The notes under the pieces were generated by a model. It made no database searches. It was not told the DNA's origin and saw only the letters and a program-made list of their open reading frames with translations. This document shows positions 56,389 through 64,000 of a stretch of 64,000 nt of DNA, piece after piece. The stretch comes from VRUE01 sp963716735 (GTDB taxonomy: Bacteria; Actinomycetota; Thermoleophilia; Solirubrobacterales; 70-9). A program made the position numbers and the translations under genes. Each line of letters begins with the position of its first letter. Position 1 is the first letter of the stretch. The stretch is taken from positions 186,001-250,000 of the forward strand of contig OY970321.1 in assembly GCA_963716735.1 (NCBI GenBank). The letters run 5' to 3'.

Positions 56389-59361
56389 GTGCCTGTGGGC
56401 GAAGGAACGTACGAACTTCCCGCCTCGCTGCGCCTCGCCGCGGCGCTTCCCTTCGTCGGTCGCAGCGGGGAGTTGGCCCGGTTGCGGGCGTTGATGCCCT
56501 TGGCGGAGGGCGAGGGACGCAGGGTCGCGCTGCTCGCCGGCGAGCCCGGCTCGGGCAAGAGCCGGCTGGTGCGTGAGTTCGCCGCCTCCGCAGCCGGGGA
56601 CGGGGCGCTCGTCCTCTACGGGGCCGCGGATGCGGTCGTGCCCACGGCCTACGGCCCCTTCGTCGCCGCGCTCGATCGGCTGACGCGGACGATCGACGCC
56701 GAAGAGCTGCGTGCCGCGCTCGGCCCGGGTGGCGAGCTGACGCGCCTGCTGCCCGATCTGGCGGCTAGGGTCGGTGAGCTTCCGGCGCCGCTCGAGGCCG
56801 ACCCGGATACCGAGCGCCTGCGACTCCACACCGCCGTAGCCGAGCTTCTCGCCGGCGTCGGTCGCGGGCGTCCCCTGCTGCTCGTGCTCGAGGACGTGCA
56901 CTGGGCGGACGCTCCAACCCTCCTCCTGCTGCGCCACCTCGCCCAGAGCGCGGGCGACGCCCGCCTGCTCCTCCTGGCCACCTTTCGCGACACCGAGGCC
57001 GACGTGCCGCCGGAGCTGGCGGGGACGCTGGCCGACCTACGCCGCTCGGAGGAGGTCGAGCGACTGCGGCTGGGCGGCCTCTCGCGGACCGAGATCGAAG
57101 AGTTCGCCCGGCGGACCTCGGGTTGCGATTCCGGGGCCGGGCTGGGTGAGCTGGCCGGGACGATCCAGGCTCTCACCGCGGGCAACGCGTTCCTGGTCTG
57201 CGAGCTGTGGCGTTCCCTGGTCGAGACCGGGGCGGTGGAGGTGTCCTCCGGGGCGATCCGGGTCACCGGGCCGCTCGATCGCCTGGCAAGCCCGGAAAGC
57301 GTCCGCGAGGTGACCGGGCAGCGGCTCTCCCGTCTCGCCCCGGGGACGATCGAGCTGCTCGAGCTGGCCGCCACCGTCGGCGCCGAGTTCGACCTGGACG
57401 TCGTCCGCGGCGCCGCCGGCCTGGCTGAGCCCGAGCTTCTCGCCGCGCTCGAGGAGGCGGTGGCGAGCGGGATGATCGAGGAGCTTCCCTCGCCGCGCCT
57501 CTCCTGCCGCTTCACCCACGAGCTGGTGCGGCGGGCGCTCTATGACCGGCTTTCGCGGGCGCACCGCGCCGAGTTGCACCTCCGCGTCGGTGAGGCCCTC
57601 GAAGCCGCCGGCGGTGACTCCGGTCGTGCCCTGGCCGACCTCGCCCACCACTTCGCCGAGGGGGTTGCCTTCGGCGGCAGCGAGCGTGCGGTCGAGCACA
57701 ACCTTCGCGCCGCTCGCGCCGCCGCCGCGGCGCTGGCTTTCGACGAGGCCGCCGGGGGCCTGCGCAGGGCGATCGAGGTAGGGGTGGACGATCCGGCCGT
57801 CCGCGCCGAGATCTTCCTCGAGCTGGGCGCGGTTTGCCACCGTGCGGGCAAGGCACCGGAGGCCCTGGAGGCATTCGTCTCGGCCGCGTCGCTCGCCCGC
57901 CAGCTCGGCAGCGCCGAGCTGCTCGCCCGTGCCGCGATCGGTTACGAGGACGCCTGCTGGCGCCCGGGGATCGGGACCGAGGACTCGATTGAGCTGCTTG
58001 AAGAAGGGATCGGTGCCCTGCGCGAGGGAAGTGACGAGTTGCGCGTCGGTTTGTTGGCCGGCCTCGCCCGCGCCCTCGATTTTCAGGGCGAGCGGGAGCG
58101 AGGGGCGATCGTCCGTGGCAACGCGGTCGCGCTGGCACGCCGGCGCGGCGACCGCTCCGGCCTGGCGCGGGTACTGGTCAGCTCGTACTGGTCGCGCGGC
58201 ACCAGCCCGCTCGAGGAGATCCTGGCGATGCTGACCGAGGCTATGGACCTGGCTGAGGAGCTGCGCGACGAGGAACTGCGCACCGAGGCGATGGCCTGGC
58301 GCGTGCCGACCTTCGTCGCCCTCGGCGATCTCGAGTCGGCCCGCGCCGAGGTCGTCGTCCTGGAGGAGATGGCCGAGCGCACGGCGCAGCCCTTCATGCA
58401 CCACATCGCCGCGCACTACGGCTCGGCGATCGCGCTCGGCGACGGCCGTCTGGCTGAGGCCGAGGCGAAGGCGAACCGCTCTGAAGAGTGGGGCCGGCTG
58501 ATGAGCGGGCGGGACGCCTCTGGCACCTACGGGATCCAGATGTTCAGCATCCGCCGCGAGCAGGGGCGGCTGGCCGAGCTGGCACCGGCGGTCAGGTTGC
58601 TCGCCGGCGAGCCCGAGCGGGTTGGCCCGTGGCAGCCCGGGCTGGTCGCCGTGCTCGCCGAGCTGGGGATGGAGAGCGAGGCCAGGCGGGAGCTCGCGCG
58701 CCTCGCCGTGGAGGGCATCGACGGCTTCCGCGACTCGCTCTGGCACGCCACCCTCGCCTACCTGACCGACGCCAGCGCCGCCCTCGGCGACGAGACGATG
58801 GCGGCGATTCTCTACCCCGAGCTGGAACCGCTCGCGGGCGGCAACGTGATGATCGGCCACCTGGTCGCCTGCTACGGCGCCGCCGACCGTTACCTGGGCA
58901 TGCTCGCGGCGACCCTGGGGGATAGCGAGAGTGCCGAGCGGCATTTCGAGCTGGCCCTGGAGCTGAACCGGCGGATGGAGACTCCGACCTGGGTGGCCCA
59001 CACCGCGTACGAGTACGCGCGCACCCTGCTCGGACAGGGCGGCGATGGACGCGAGCGGGCGGAGGCGCTGCTCGGCGAGGCCGGCGCGCTCGCCGAGGAG
59101 ATCGGCATGGCCGGGCTGCTCGGCAAGATCCGCTCGCTCGGGGTCGTGCCGGCAGGCGGGGGGCTTCCCGACGGGCTCTCGCCGCGCGAGGCACAGATCC
59201 TCGAGCTGGTCGCCCGGGGGCTCAGCAACCGCGAGATCGGTGGGGCGCTGACGATCAGCGAGCACACCGCGGCCAACCACATCCGCAGCATCCTGCGCAA
59301 GACCGGTTGCGCCAACCGCACCGAGGCGGCGTCTTACGCGCACCGGCAAGGGCTCGCCTGA
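56389..59361 (+). CDS. LAL-type LuxR-family ATPase regulator
   Basis: A 990-residue regulator. Walker A GEPGSGKS (residues 51-58) and Walker B LLLVLEDVHWAD (near 165) form the AAA/STAND ATPase; a long helical TPR-like region follows; the C-terminus has the LuxR HTH: LSPREAQILELVARGLSNREIGGALTISEHTAANHIRSILRKTG. Such MalT-like proteins activate genes on binding a ligand. Start choice is uncertain: the frame opens at TTG 56341, with GTGs at 56389 and 56395. It probably controls the divergent flavin oxidoreductase. Confidence 0.9.
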   Translation: MPVGEGTYELPASLRLAAALPFVGRSGELARLRALMPLAEGEGRRVALLAGEPGSGKSRLVREFAASAAGDGALVLYGAADAVVPTAYGPFVAALDRLTRTIDAEELRAALGPGGELTRLLPDLAARVGELPAPLEADPDTERLRLHTAVAELLAGVGRGRPLLLVLEDVHWADAPTLLLLRHLAQSAGDARLLLLATFRDTEADVPPELAGTLADLRRSEEVERLRLGGLSRTEIEEFARRTSGCDSGAGLGELAGTIQALTAGNAFLVCELWRSLVETGAVEVSSGAIRVTGPLDRLASPESVREVTGQRLSRLAPGTIELLELAATVGAEFDLDVVRGAAGLAEPELLAALEEAVASGMIEELPSPRLSCRFTHELVRRALYDRLSRAHRAELHLRVGEALEAAGGDSGRALADLAHHFAEGVAFGGSERAVEHNLRAARAAAAALAFDEAAGGLRRAIEVGVDDPAVRAEIFLELGAVCHRAGKAPEALEAFVSAASLARQLGSAELLARAAIGYEDACWRPGIGTEDSIELLEEGIGALREGSDELRVGLLAGLARALDFQGERERGAIVRGNAVALARRRGDRSGLARVLVSSYWSRGTSPLEEILAMLTEAMDLAEELRDEELRTEAMAWRVPTFVALGDLESARAEVVVLEEMAERTAQPFMHHIAAHYGSAIALGDGRLAEAEAKANRSEEWGRLMSGRDASGTYGIQMFSIRREQGRLAELAPAVRLLAGEPERVGPWQPGLVAVLAELGMESEARRELARLAVEGIDGFRDSLWHATLAYLTDASAALGDETMAAILYPELEPLAGGNVMIGHLVACYGAADRYLGMLAATLGDSESAERHFELALELNRRMETPTWVAHTAYEYARTLLGQGGDGRERAEALLGEAGALAEEIGMAGLLGKIRSLGVVPAGGGLPDGLSPREAQILELVARGLSNREIGGALTISEHTAANHIRSILRKTGCANRTEAASYAHRQGLA

Positions 59362-59409
59362 GATCCGCTTCCGTCCCAGACCGGTTCAAAACCCCGCTAC
59401 GATCGGGAC

Positions 59410-59697
59410 ATGGCGCTTTACATGATCGAGCGCAGCTTCGCCGATCAGCTCGACCTCCAGGACGGCGACGTCGAGTTGATCGAGGAGATCAACGGGGACG
59501 AGAGCGTGCGCTGGCTCTTCTCCTTCCTCAGCGCCGACCGCCGCCGCTCCTACTGCCTGTATGAGGCGCCCTCGCCCGAGGCGATCCGCGCCGCCGCCCG
59601 CCGCGCCGACATCCCCGCGGACGAGATCGTCGAGGTCGGCCCCGGCACGCCGCAGTTCTCCGGGCGCCTGCGCGACTGGGCCGACGCCGTCGACTGA
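59410..59697 (+). CDS. DUF4242 / SCO4226-like protein
   Basis: A 95-residue protein. MALYMIERSFADQLDL and EEINGDESVRWLFSFLSADRRRSYCLYEAPSPEAIRAAARRADIPADEIVEV is the DUF4242 signature. The Streptomyces member SCO4226 binds nickel. The fold is a small ferredoxin-like dimer. Function unknown. It follows the LAL gene by 48 bases. Confidence 0.87.
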   Translation: MALYMIERSFADQLDLQDGDVELIEEINGDESVRWLFSFLSADRRRSYCLYEAPSPEAIRAAARRADIPADEIVEVGPGTPQFSGRLRDWADAVD

Positions 59698-59740
59698 GCG
59701 CGTCCCGGCCCGACCCAGCGCTCCTCCTACACTTTGGGTT

Positions 59741-60115
59741 ATGTCCACCTCTTTCGCGGGCGACTCCACGTTCACGCTCTACCGGCGTGGGATCGAGCTG
59801 CTCGAGGAGGCCGATTTCGAGCAGGCGACCGCGCCGCTGGAGGCGGCGGCACGGCGGGCGCCGGAGAAGTCCTCGGTGCGCGAGGCGCTGGGCCGTGCCT
59901 ACTTCCGCTGCGGCCGCTTCGCCGCCGCCGCGGCCGAGTTCGAGGCCGTGGTCGACACCCACCAGGTCAACGACTTCGCCCACTTCTGCCTCGGCCGCGC
60001 CCTGGCCAAGACCGGCGAGACGGAGCGCGCCCGCCACCACCTGGCGCTCGCCGCCAACCTGCGCCCCGACCGGCGCGACTACCGCTTCTACCGCGAGCTG
60101 CTCGGCACGTCCTAG
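59741..60115 (+). CDS. small TPR-repeat protein
   Basis: A 124-residue soluble protein with three TPR-like helix pairs: YRRGIELLEEADFEQATAPLEAAARRAP, REALGRAYFRCGRFAAAAAEFEAVVD and FCLGRALAKTGETERARHHLALAANLRP. The frame opens earlier but ATG 59741 gives the natural start, 43 bases after the previous stop. Likely a protein-binding scaffold. It overlaps the convergent protease by four bases. Confidence 0.83.
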   Translation: MSTSFAGDSTFTLYRRGIELLEEADFEQATAPLEAAARRAPEKSSVREALGRAYFRCGRFAAAAAEFEAVVDTHQVNDFAHFCLGRALAKTGETERARHHLALAANLRPDRRDYRFYRELLGTS

Positions 60116-61023
60116 AGGCCGGCGGTGAGGCGGCCCACGTTGCGCTTGCTGAAGTAGGGACCGAAGGTGTGGCGCACGTCTTTCTGTTTGCCGTAGCTCG
60201 TCAGGCCGTCGATCATCGTGCCATCTTCGATCAGCCAGCCGCCGCCGCTGGCGCCCGGTACCCAGTGGCAGCCGATCGCGATCGTCGGCGGGCCGGGAAT
60301 CCGGTAGGTGAGGATGTCGTCGCCGACGTAGGACGATTCGCAGCCCTCCATCCAGCGGGAGCTGCCGGGGTAGCCGAAGGTCTGGAAATCCTGCCTGCGG
60401 CTGAGGTCGGTGGCGATCGTGGCACCGCCGCCGACCGCGTCGGCGACGTTGACGCCTTCGGCGTTGGGCTTGGTGACGATCGCGCCGATGTCGAAGTTGG
60501 GGTTGCCGAATTTGACCCACTGCCGCAGCGCGAATGCGGACTTGCGGTGGGCGATGAAGGCGCCGAAGGGAGCGGTGCCGCCGCTGTAGGCGGGGACGAA
60601 CTCGAGCAGGCTCGACCAGATGCTGCGGCCGACGGGCGGTTGCGGCCCCGAGTTGACGCAGTGGCCGGCGGTGAGCACCAGCTTACGGCTGGGGCTGTTG
60701 ATCGCGGTCGCCGAGCAGAAGCCGCTGTTTTTGCCCTGGCGGACGAAGAGGCGGCCGTTGACGGCGTACGGGGCGACGGTCGGTTCGGTGACGTGGGCGA
60801 AGCTGGCGAGGGCGGTGATGCGGCTGCGGTCACGGGGTGCGTCGAGCGGCGCCGCCGCGCGCATCCGTGCCACCGTCCAGTAGCGGGCGGTCCGCGCCGC
60901 TTCGCTCGTGCTCGCCGGAGCGGTGGGGTGGAGGCGGGCCGTGGCGGCCGCGCCCACGGGCGCGGCGAGCAGAGCCGCCAGCAGGCAGCCGAGGGCGGTC
61001 AGTGCGCGCGGGCCCATTCGCAT
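60112..61023 (-). CDS. secreted trypsin-like (S1) serine protease, paralogue
   Basis: A 303-residue exported protease. Signal peptide ALTALGCLLAALLAAPVGAAATA; His in LTAGHCVN, Asp in NFDIGAIV and Ser in VPGASGGGW. SGFCSATAINSPSRK before the His resembles the 4505 protease (CSGTALNTPSHS). The frame opens to 61155 but that lead is not signal-like; I start at ATG 61023 (61017 is possible). V8/glutamyl endopeptidase-like; acts outside the cell. Confidence 0.86.
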   Translation of the reverse strand: MRMGPRALTALGCLLAALLAAPVGAAATARLHPTAPASTSEAARTARYWTVARMRAAAPLDAPRDRSRITALASFAHVTEPTVAPYAVNGRLFVRQGKNSGFCSATAINSPSRKLVLTAGHCVNSGPQPPVGRSIWSSLLEFVPAYSGGTAPFGAFIAHRKSAFALRQWVKFGNPNFDIGAIVTKPNAEGVNVADAVGGGATIATDLSRRQDFQTFGYPGSSRWMEGCESSYVGDDILTYRIPGPPTIAIGCHWVPGASGGGWLIEDGTMIDGLTSYGKQKDVRHTFGPYFSKRNVGRLTAGL

Positions 61024-61039
61024 CGAAGGGAGGATAGAG

Positions 61040-61729
61040 CTAGGCGAGCAGGGGGAAAACGCAGCGGTAAGCGTGGGCGTCGGTTGAGAGCACATAGTCG
61101 AGTTTGCTGATGGCAGAAACGATGACGACGCCGTAGGCATTTTTTCCAGACACATTGGTTAAGTCACTCGACCACTCATCCCCCGGGTCGAGGCTGACGT
61201 TCGGCTCTTCGGCGAAGGCGGCGAGCTGCAGGGCCTCCGGCAGCGCGCCGCCGCGGGCGGCGCATTTGCGCGCCGCGGTCGGAGCGTCGACAGCGCTTTT
61301 AGCCGAGCTGTCCCAGCAGGTGCCGGCGAAGGGGCGGGTGCCGGGCAGGCAGCCGACGCTGTGGCCGTTGACGGTTTTCGCGTCGACCGCGTTGACGGCG
61401 TTGAGCGCCGTCTGCGCGTCAACCGCGCTCTGCGCGGTGTCGGCCGAGTCGGCGTGGGTCGCATTCGGCACCTGGCCCAGAGTGAGCTCGTTGATGTCGG
61501 CACCGGTCAGGGGCCCGCTTGCCACGTCCCCCGACAGGACCCCGGGCCTGAGACGATCGGCGGTGATCGAACGGGGCTTCAAGCGGTTGCCGGGAATCGA
61601 CTTCGCCCGGATCGCCTTGCCGTCGATCCTCGCCTTCTTGGCGGCGTAGACGCTGCCGCCGAGCGCCACGAACAACGCGATGACCGCGACCACCAATGCC
61701 GGCGAGTGCCGCCAGATCCCCTGCCTCAT
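61040..61729 (-). CDS. signal-anchored secreted protein with Thermoleophilia-type N-terminus
   Basis: A 229-residue protein. Residues 1-30 (RHSPALVVAVIALFVALGGSVYAA) are a signal anchor; GNRLKPRSITADRLRPGVLSGD and the segment NATHADSADTAQSAVDAQTALNAVNAVDAKTVNG are low-complexity repeats that I associate with exported proteins of Solirubrobacterales; a Cys-bearing C-terminal domain follows (CLPGTRPFAGTCWD; RKCAARGGALPEALQLAAF). No function known. Confidence 0.78.
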   Translation of the reverse strand: MRQGIWRHSPALVVAVIALFVALGGSVYAAKKARIDGKAIRAKSIPGNRLKPRSITADRLRPGVLSGDVASGPLTGADINELTLGQVPNATHADSADTAQSAVDAQTALNAVNAVDAKTVNGHSVGCLPGTRPFAGTCWDSSAKSAVDAPTAARKCAARGGALPEALQLAAFAEEPNVSLDPGDEWSSDLTNVSGKNAYGVVIVSAISKLDYVLSTDAHAYRCVFPLLA

Positions 61730-61829
61730 GTCCCCTCCGTAAACGTCTCAGTTTCCAGATTCCGGGCGAGCCTAATCCGGGGTCTTCCGGCAATCCAAAC
61801 GAGACGGACAAACGTTCAGGAGTACTCGA

Positions 61830-62252
61830 TTACCCGTCCTCTTCGTCGACTGCCCGGGTTTCCTCGAGGAGCGCTTCGATTGGCGGGTCGTCTTTAATCG
61901 TCGTGTCGTAGAAATGCTCGATGGCGCCGCGCACCTGCTGCTCTCCGGCCGGTTCCACCGCGCCGCATCTCCGCAGCACCCTGGTGTGGTAGCCGACCGT
62001 GGCAAGCGGAATGCGGAGCATTCTCGATACCTGGACGGGGCTGAGCGGCTTGCCCGCGTCGGCAATCACGCGCAGTATGCGGCGTCGCAACGGGTGGACG
62101 ATGGCGGCGATCAGGCTGGCCCGGCGGCGGCCATCCGGCTCTCCACGGGGCCTGGATTCCCCCGCCTTGCGTGCCTTCTTCCTCGGCCCGCTCTTTCTCT
62201 GGGTGCGCCTGCCTTTACGCCGTTCCTCGCCTGCCTCTGCCATCTCGCGCAT
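61830..62252 (-). CDS. ArsR-like winged-helix regulator with basic N-terminus
   Basis: A 140-residue protein. A very basic lead (GEERRKGRRTQRKSGPRKKARK) is followed by the winged helix: LIAAIVHPLRRRILRVIADAGKPLSPVQVSRMLRIPLATVGYHTRVLRRCGAVEPAGEQ, then AIEHFYDTT. The frame is open upstream to 62663 but that part is not protein-like; AGGAGAGG lies right before ATG 62252. Divergent from the paralogue at 62676. Confidence 0.78.
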   Translation of the reverse strand: MREMAEAGEERRKGRRTQRKSGPRKKARKAGESRPRGEPDGRRRASLIAAIVHPLRRRILRVIADAGKPLSPVQVSRMLRIPLATVGYHTRVLRRCGAVEPAGEQQVRGAIEHFYDTTIKDDPPIEALLEETRAVDEEDG

Positions 62253-62675
62253 CCTCTCCTGAAACTTTGGATCGACCCAAACCGACAGGCCAATAAGGAA
62301 TTTCGATGGCAGTGTAGGAATACTGATCGAGTTTTTCACTTCGAATGTTGAGACCAAACGTTTCGGTACGTTCTCAGCTGTATTGAGCACTGTGGGCCGG
62401 GCCACGTATGAGGCCCCGAACCGCTCAGCAAGATGGCCGGCGGCTCGGGACACCCCAGCTTTCCGGACTAGCCGCCCTTCGTGATTGAGAGGACCGGCAT
62501 GGCGGTCTCGCCGGTTGCGAGCTTCATTTTCCACCTCCTGCGCGTATTGCTCTAAAAAATTAGAGCGTTTGAGAGAGACGCTGCGAACCACAGGGAGACT
62601 CAGAGAGTTCCGCTGTAAGACCGCATAGACTCCGCGCAAGCACTCAGGCAAATCGAAGAGCACTGGAGGGAATAA
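62253..62675. other. 423-base divergent intergenic region with palindrome
   Basis: No gene is convincing. GCTCTAA and TTAGAGC (62549-62555, 62560-62566) form a perfect AT-rich palindrome around AAAA, a likely operator for the flanking winged-helix regulators. Confidence 0.5.
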
Positions 62676-63293
62676 GTGGCGGACTCAGTGATGACGGTCA
62701 AGTCCAAATGGCCACTCATGATGCGGTTGGCCAAAGTGTTCATCGATCCCCTTCGGATGAAGATCATGGCCGAGTGCAATATTCGAGAGATGAGCCCGAA
62801 AGGGTTCTACGAGGAGTTTGGTGGCGGTTCCTTGTCCCGGGTTTCACGCGCCTTTGACGTGCTCGTCGAATATGACTGGCTGCGTCAGACTCGGACGGAG
62901 ACGGGCGGAAAGCGACGCGGCGCGGTCGAGCATTTTTACCGAGCCACCGGCGTTCCGATGTTTGACGAGAACACCTGGCCTGAGGTTCCTGATGTGATGA
63001 AGAACACCTTCACTTGGAGGGCGTTTGAGAGCTTTGCCGGTCAGGTGAAAGAGGCGATGGAGGGGGGAACCCTCGACGCACGCGACGACCGCCACTTCAG
63101 CTGGATGCCCCTGCGTCTTGACCAAGAGGGATGGGAGACGGTCATCGCATGGCTCGACGCGATCTTCTATTTCCTCTACGAAGAGCAAGAGGAGGCAAAC
63201 CTCCGCATGGCCGAGTCAGGCGAGGAGCCGATACCGATGACCGTCGCCCTCGCCGCCTTTGAGTCGCCCAAGGACACCGAGAAGCAGCCATAA
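62676..63293 (+). CDS. winged-helix regulator, paralogue A
   Basis: A 205-residue protein from GTG 62676 with GGAGGGAATAA upstream. The winged helix is RLAKVFIDPLRMKIMAECNIREMSPKGFYEEFGGGSLSRVSRAFDVLVEYDWL; AVEHFYRAT follows; the last third (WMPLRLDQEGWETVIAWLDAIFYFLYEEQEEANLRMAESGEEPIPMTVALAAFESP) is shared with the next gene. The ArsR-type head with a distinct helical tail suggests a lineage-specific regulator family. Ligand unknown. Confidence 0.8.
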   Translation: MADSVMTVKSKWPLMMRLAKVFIDPLRMKIMAECNIREMSPKGFYEEFGGGSLSRVSRAFDVLVEYDWLRQTRTETGGKRRGAVEHFYRATGVPMFDENTWPEVPDVMKNTFTWRAFESFAGQVKEAMEGGTLDARDDRHFSWMPLRLDQEGWETVIAWLDAIFYFLYEEQEEANLRMAESGEEPIPMTVALAAFESPKDTEKQP

Positions 63294-63366
63294 AGAATTC
63301 GGTGGTCGGTCGCGGTGCGGCACTAGACTCCGGGTTCTTACGGGGAAGCGAAGAACTGGAGGCTCA

Positions 63367-63969
63367 ATGTCGCACTCTCAGACCCGAAGCGAGCCCGAGG
63401 GGCTGCTCATGCTGCGTCTCTCGAAAGTGCTTTCCCGTCCGATACGGGTGAGGATTCTGGCCGAGTGCAGCATCGACGCGATGAGCCCGCGCGGCTTCCG
63501 CAACGAGTTCGGGGGCCCGTCGCTGGCGGACGTCTCACAGGACTTCGAAGTCCTCGAGCAGTTCGGTTGGCTGGACCAGGTGCCGGCGGAGCCCGGGGCG
63601 TCGCCCGAGAAGTTCGATCGTTGCTACGCGACGACCGAACCTCTGATTCTCGACTCGGACTGGTCCGGCATCTCGGATTCGGCAAAGGCCTTGATCACCT
63701 GCAGGGTCGTCGAGACTCTCTCTGCACGGATAAAAGACGCGATGGCGGCCGGCACGATCATCGAACGTCCCGACAGTCACGTCACATGGACGCCGCTTTC
63801 ACTCGACCAGCAGGGATGGGACAGGGTCATCGAGAGAGTCGATGCTCTCTTCTACTTCCTCTTCGAAGAGCAGGAGGAGGCCAGCGCACGCATGGCGGAG
63901 AGCGGCGAGGAGCCGATTCCGACGACCGTCGCCCTGCTTGCCTTCGAGTCGCCGAAGCGCACGGCGTGA
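63367..63969 (+). CDS. winged-helix regulator, paralogue B
   Basis: A 200-residue protein, GGAGG seven bases before ATG 63367. RLSKVLSRPIRVRILAECSIDAMSPRGFRNEFGGPSLADVSQDFEVLEQFGWL is the same winged helix as paralogue A, and WTPLSLDQQGWDRVIERVDALFYFLFEEQEEASARMAESGEEPIPTTVALLAFESP the same tail. A tandem duplication 73 bases apart. Function unknown. Only 31 bases follow to the window edge. Confidence 0.8.
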   Translation: MSHSQTRSEPEGLLMLRLSKVLSRPIRVRILAECSIDAMSPRGFRNEFGGPSLADVSQDFEVLEQFGWLDQVPAEPGASPEKFDRCYATTEPLILDSDWSGISDSAKALITCRVVETLSARIKDAMAAGTIIERPDSHVTWTPLSLDQQGWDRVIERVDALFYFLFEEQEEASARMAESGEEPIPTTVALLAFESPKRTA

Positions 63970-64000
63970 CGGTCGTGGCTAGTTCCGGAGGGTAGACTCG

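Noticed and set aside
57037..59349. 770-codon open frame antisense to the LAL regulator
   Set aside because: Mirror frame; no motifs, and the plus strand has Walker and LuxR blocks.
1..64000. CRISPR array
   Set aside because: No regularly spaced repeats with unique spacers; the short repeats at 20126 and 30143 lack spacers of constant size.

Overview
The window is GC-rich chromosomal DNA of an actinomycete-type bacterium. Pointers are overlapping ATGA/GTGA gene junctions, many GTG starts, an F420-type (Ddn) nitroreductase-family enzyme, a LuxR-type LAL regulator, a MbtG-like N-hydroxylase and several secreted protein types that I associate with the class Thermoleophilia (Solirubrobacterales). 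The class-level call is inference from protein style only.

1-8.5 kb is ordinary chromosome: a cut ABC substrate-binding lipoprotein, a TSUP exporter, two alpha/beta hydrolases, a Nudix hydrolase, RDD and DUF7144-like membrane proteins, a secreted S1 protease, a haloalkane dehalogenase and a metallophosphoesterase, ending with tRNA-Leu(CAG) and tRNA-Glu(CTC).

8.6-30.3 kb is a tandem array of two integrated elements in tRNA-Glu. Three perfect 44-bp copies of the tRNA 3' half (8633, 20020, 30257) bound them. Element 1 (about 11.4 kb) has a tyrosine integrase, an excisionase-like protein, a MobF relaxase-helicase, a DUF433/DUF5615 toxin-antitoxin pair, small regulators, and cargo made of a membrane-anchored protein, a DUF4238 protein, a Hanks-type kinase and a TPR protein. 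Element 2 (about 10.2 kb) has a RES/Xre pair, a five-gene run (unknown protein, DUF4917, SIR2, small middle protein, zinc-hook SMC ATPase) whose last three genes match the layout of Lamassu-Sir2 defence systems, a VapBC pair and its own integrase at the right end. Each element has its own family of short repeats near its ends, probably integrase arm sites.

30.3-35.9 kb is decayed DNA with a serine-recombinase remnant, a 71-bp duplicated sequence, a HicB-like orphan, a DUF3072 protein and secreted proteins. 35.9-44.8 kb carries a secreted beta-propeller, a TetR regulator with a tandem pair of PaaK/CapK-like adenylating enzymes, small enzymes and a PQQ-type propeller lipoprotein.

44.9-53.3 kb is the most interesting part. 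A tRNA-Thr(UGU) with its own promoter is followed on the same strand by seven overlapping genes: an ArgRS-like enzyme, a PabA-PabB fusion (aminodeoxychorismate synthase), a GNAT acetyltransferase, a histone-deacetylase-family amidohydrolase, a chorismate mutase, a P450 and a MbtG-like flavin N-hydroxylase. This looks like a compact, apparently undescribed biosynthetic operon built on aminochorismate chemistry. The ArgRS-like gene carries a perfect 51-bp palindrome read in frame as 17 codons.

53.3-64 kb holds ArsR-like regulators, an SDR epimerase, a flavin oxidoreductase divergent from a large LAL regulator, a DUF4242 protein, a TPR protein, a second S1 protease, a signal-anchored repeat protein and three related winged-helix regulators at the right edge.
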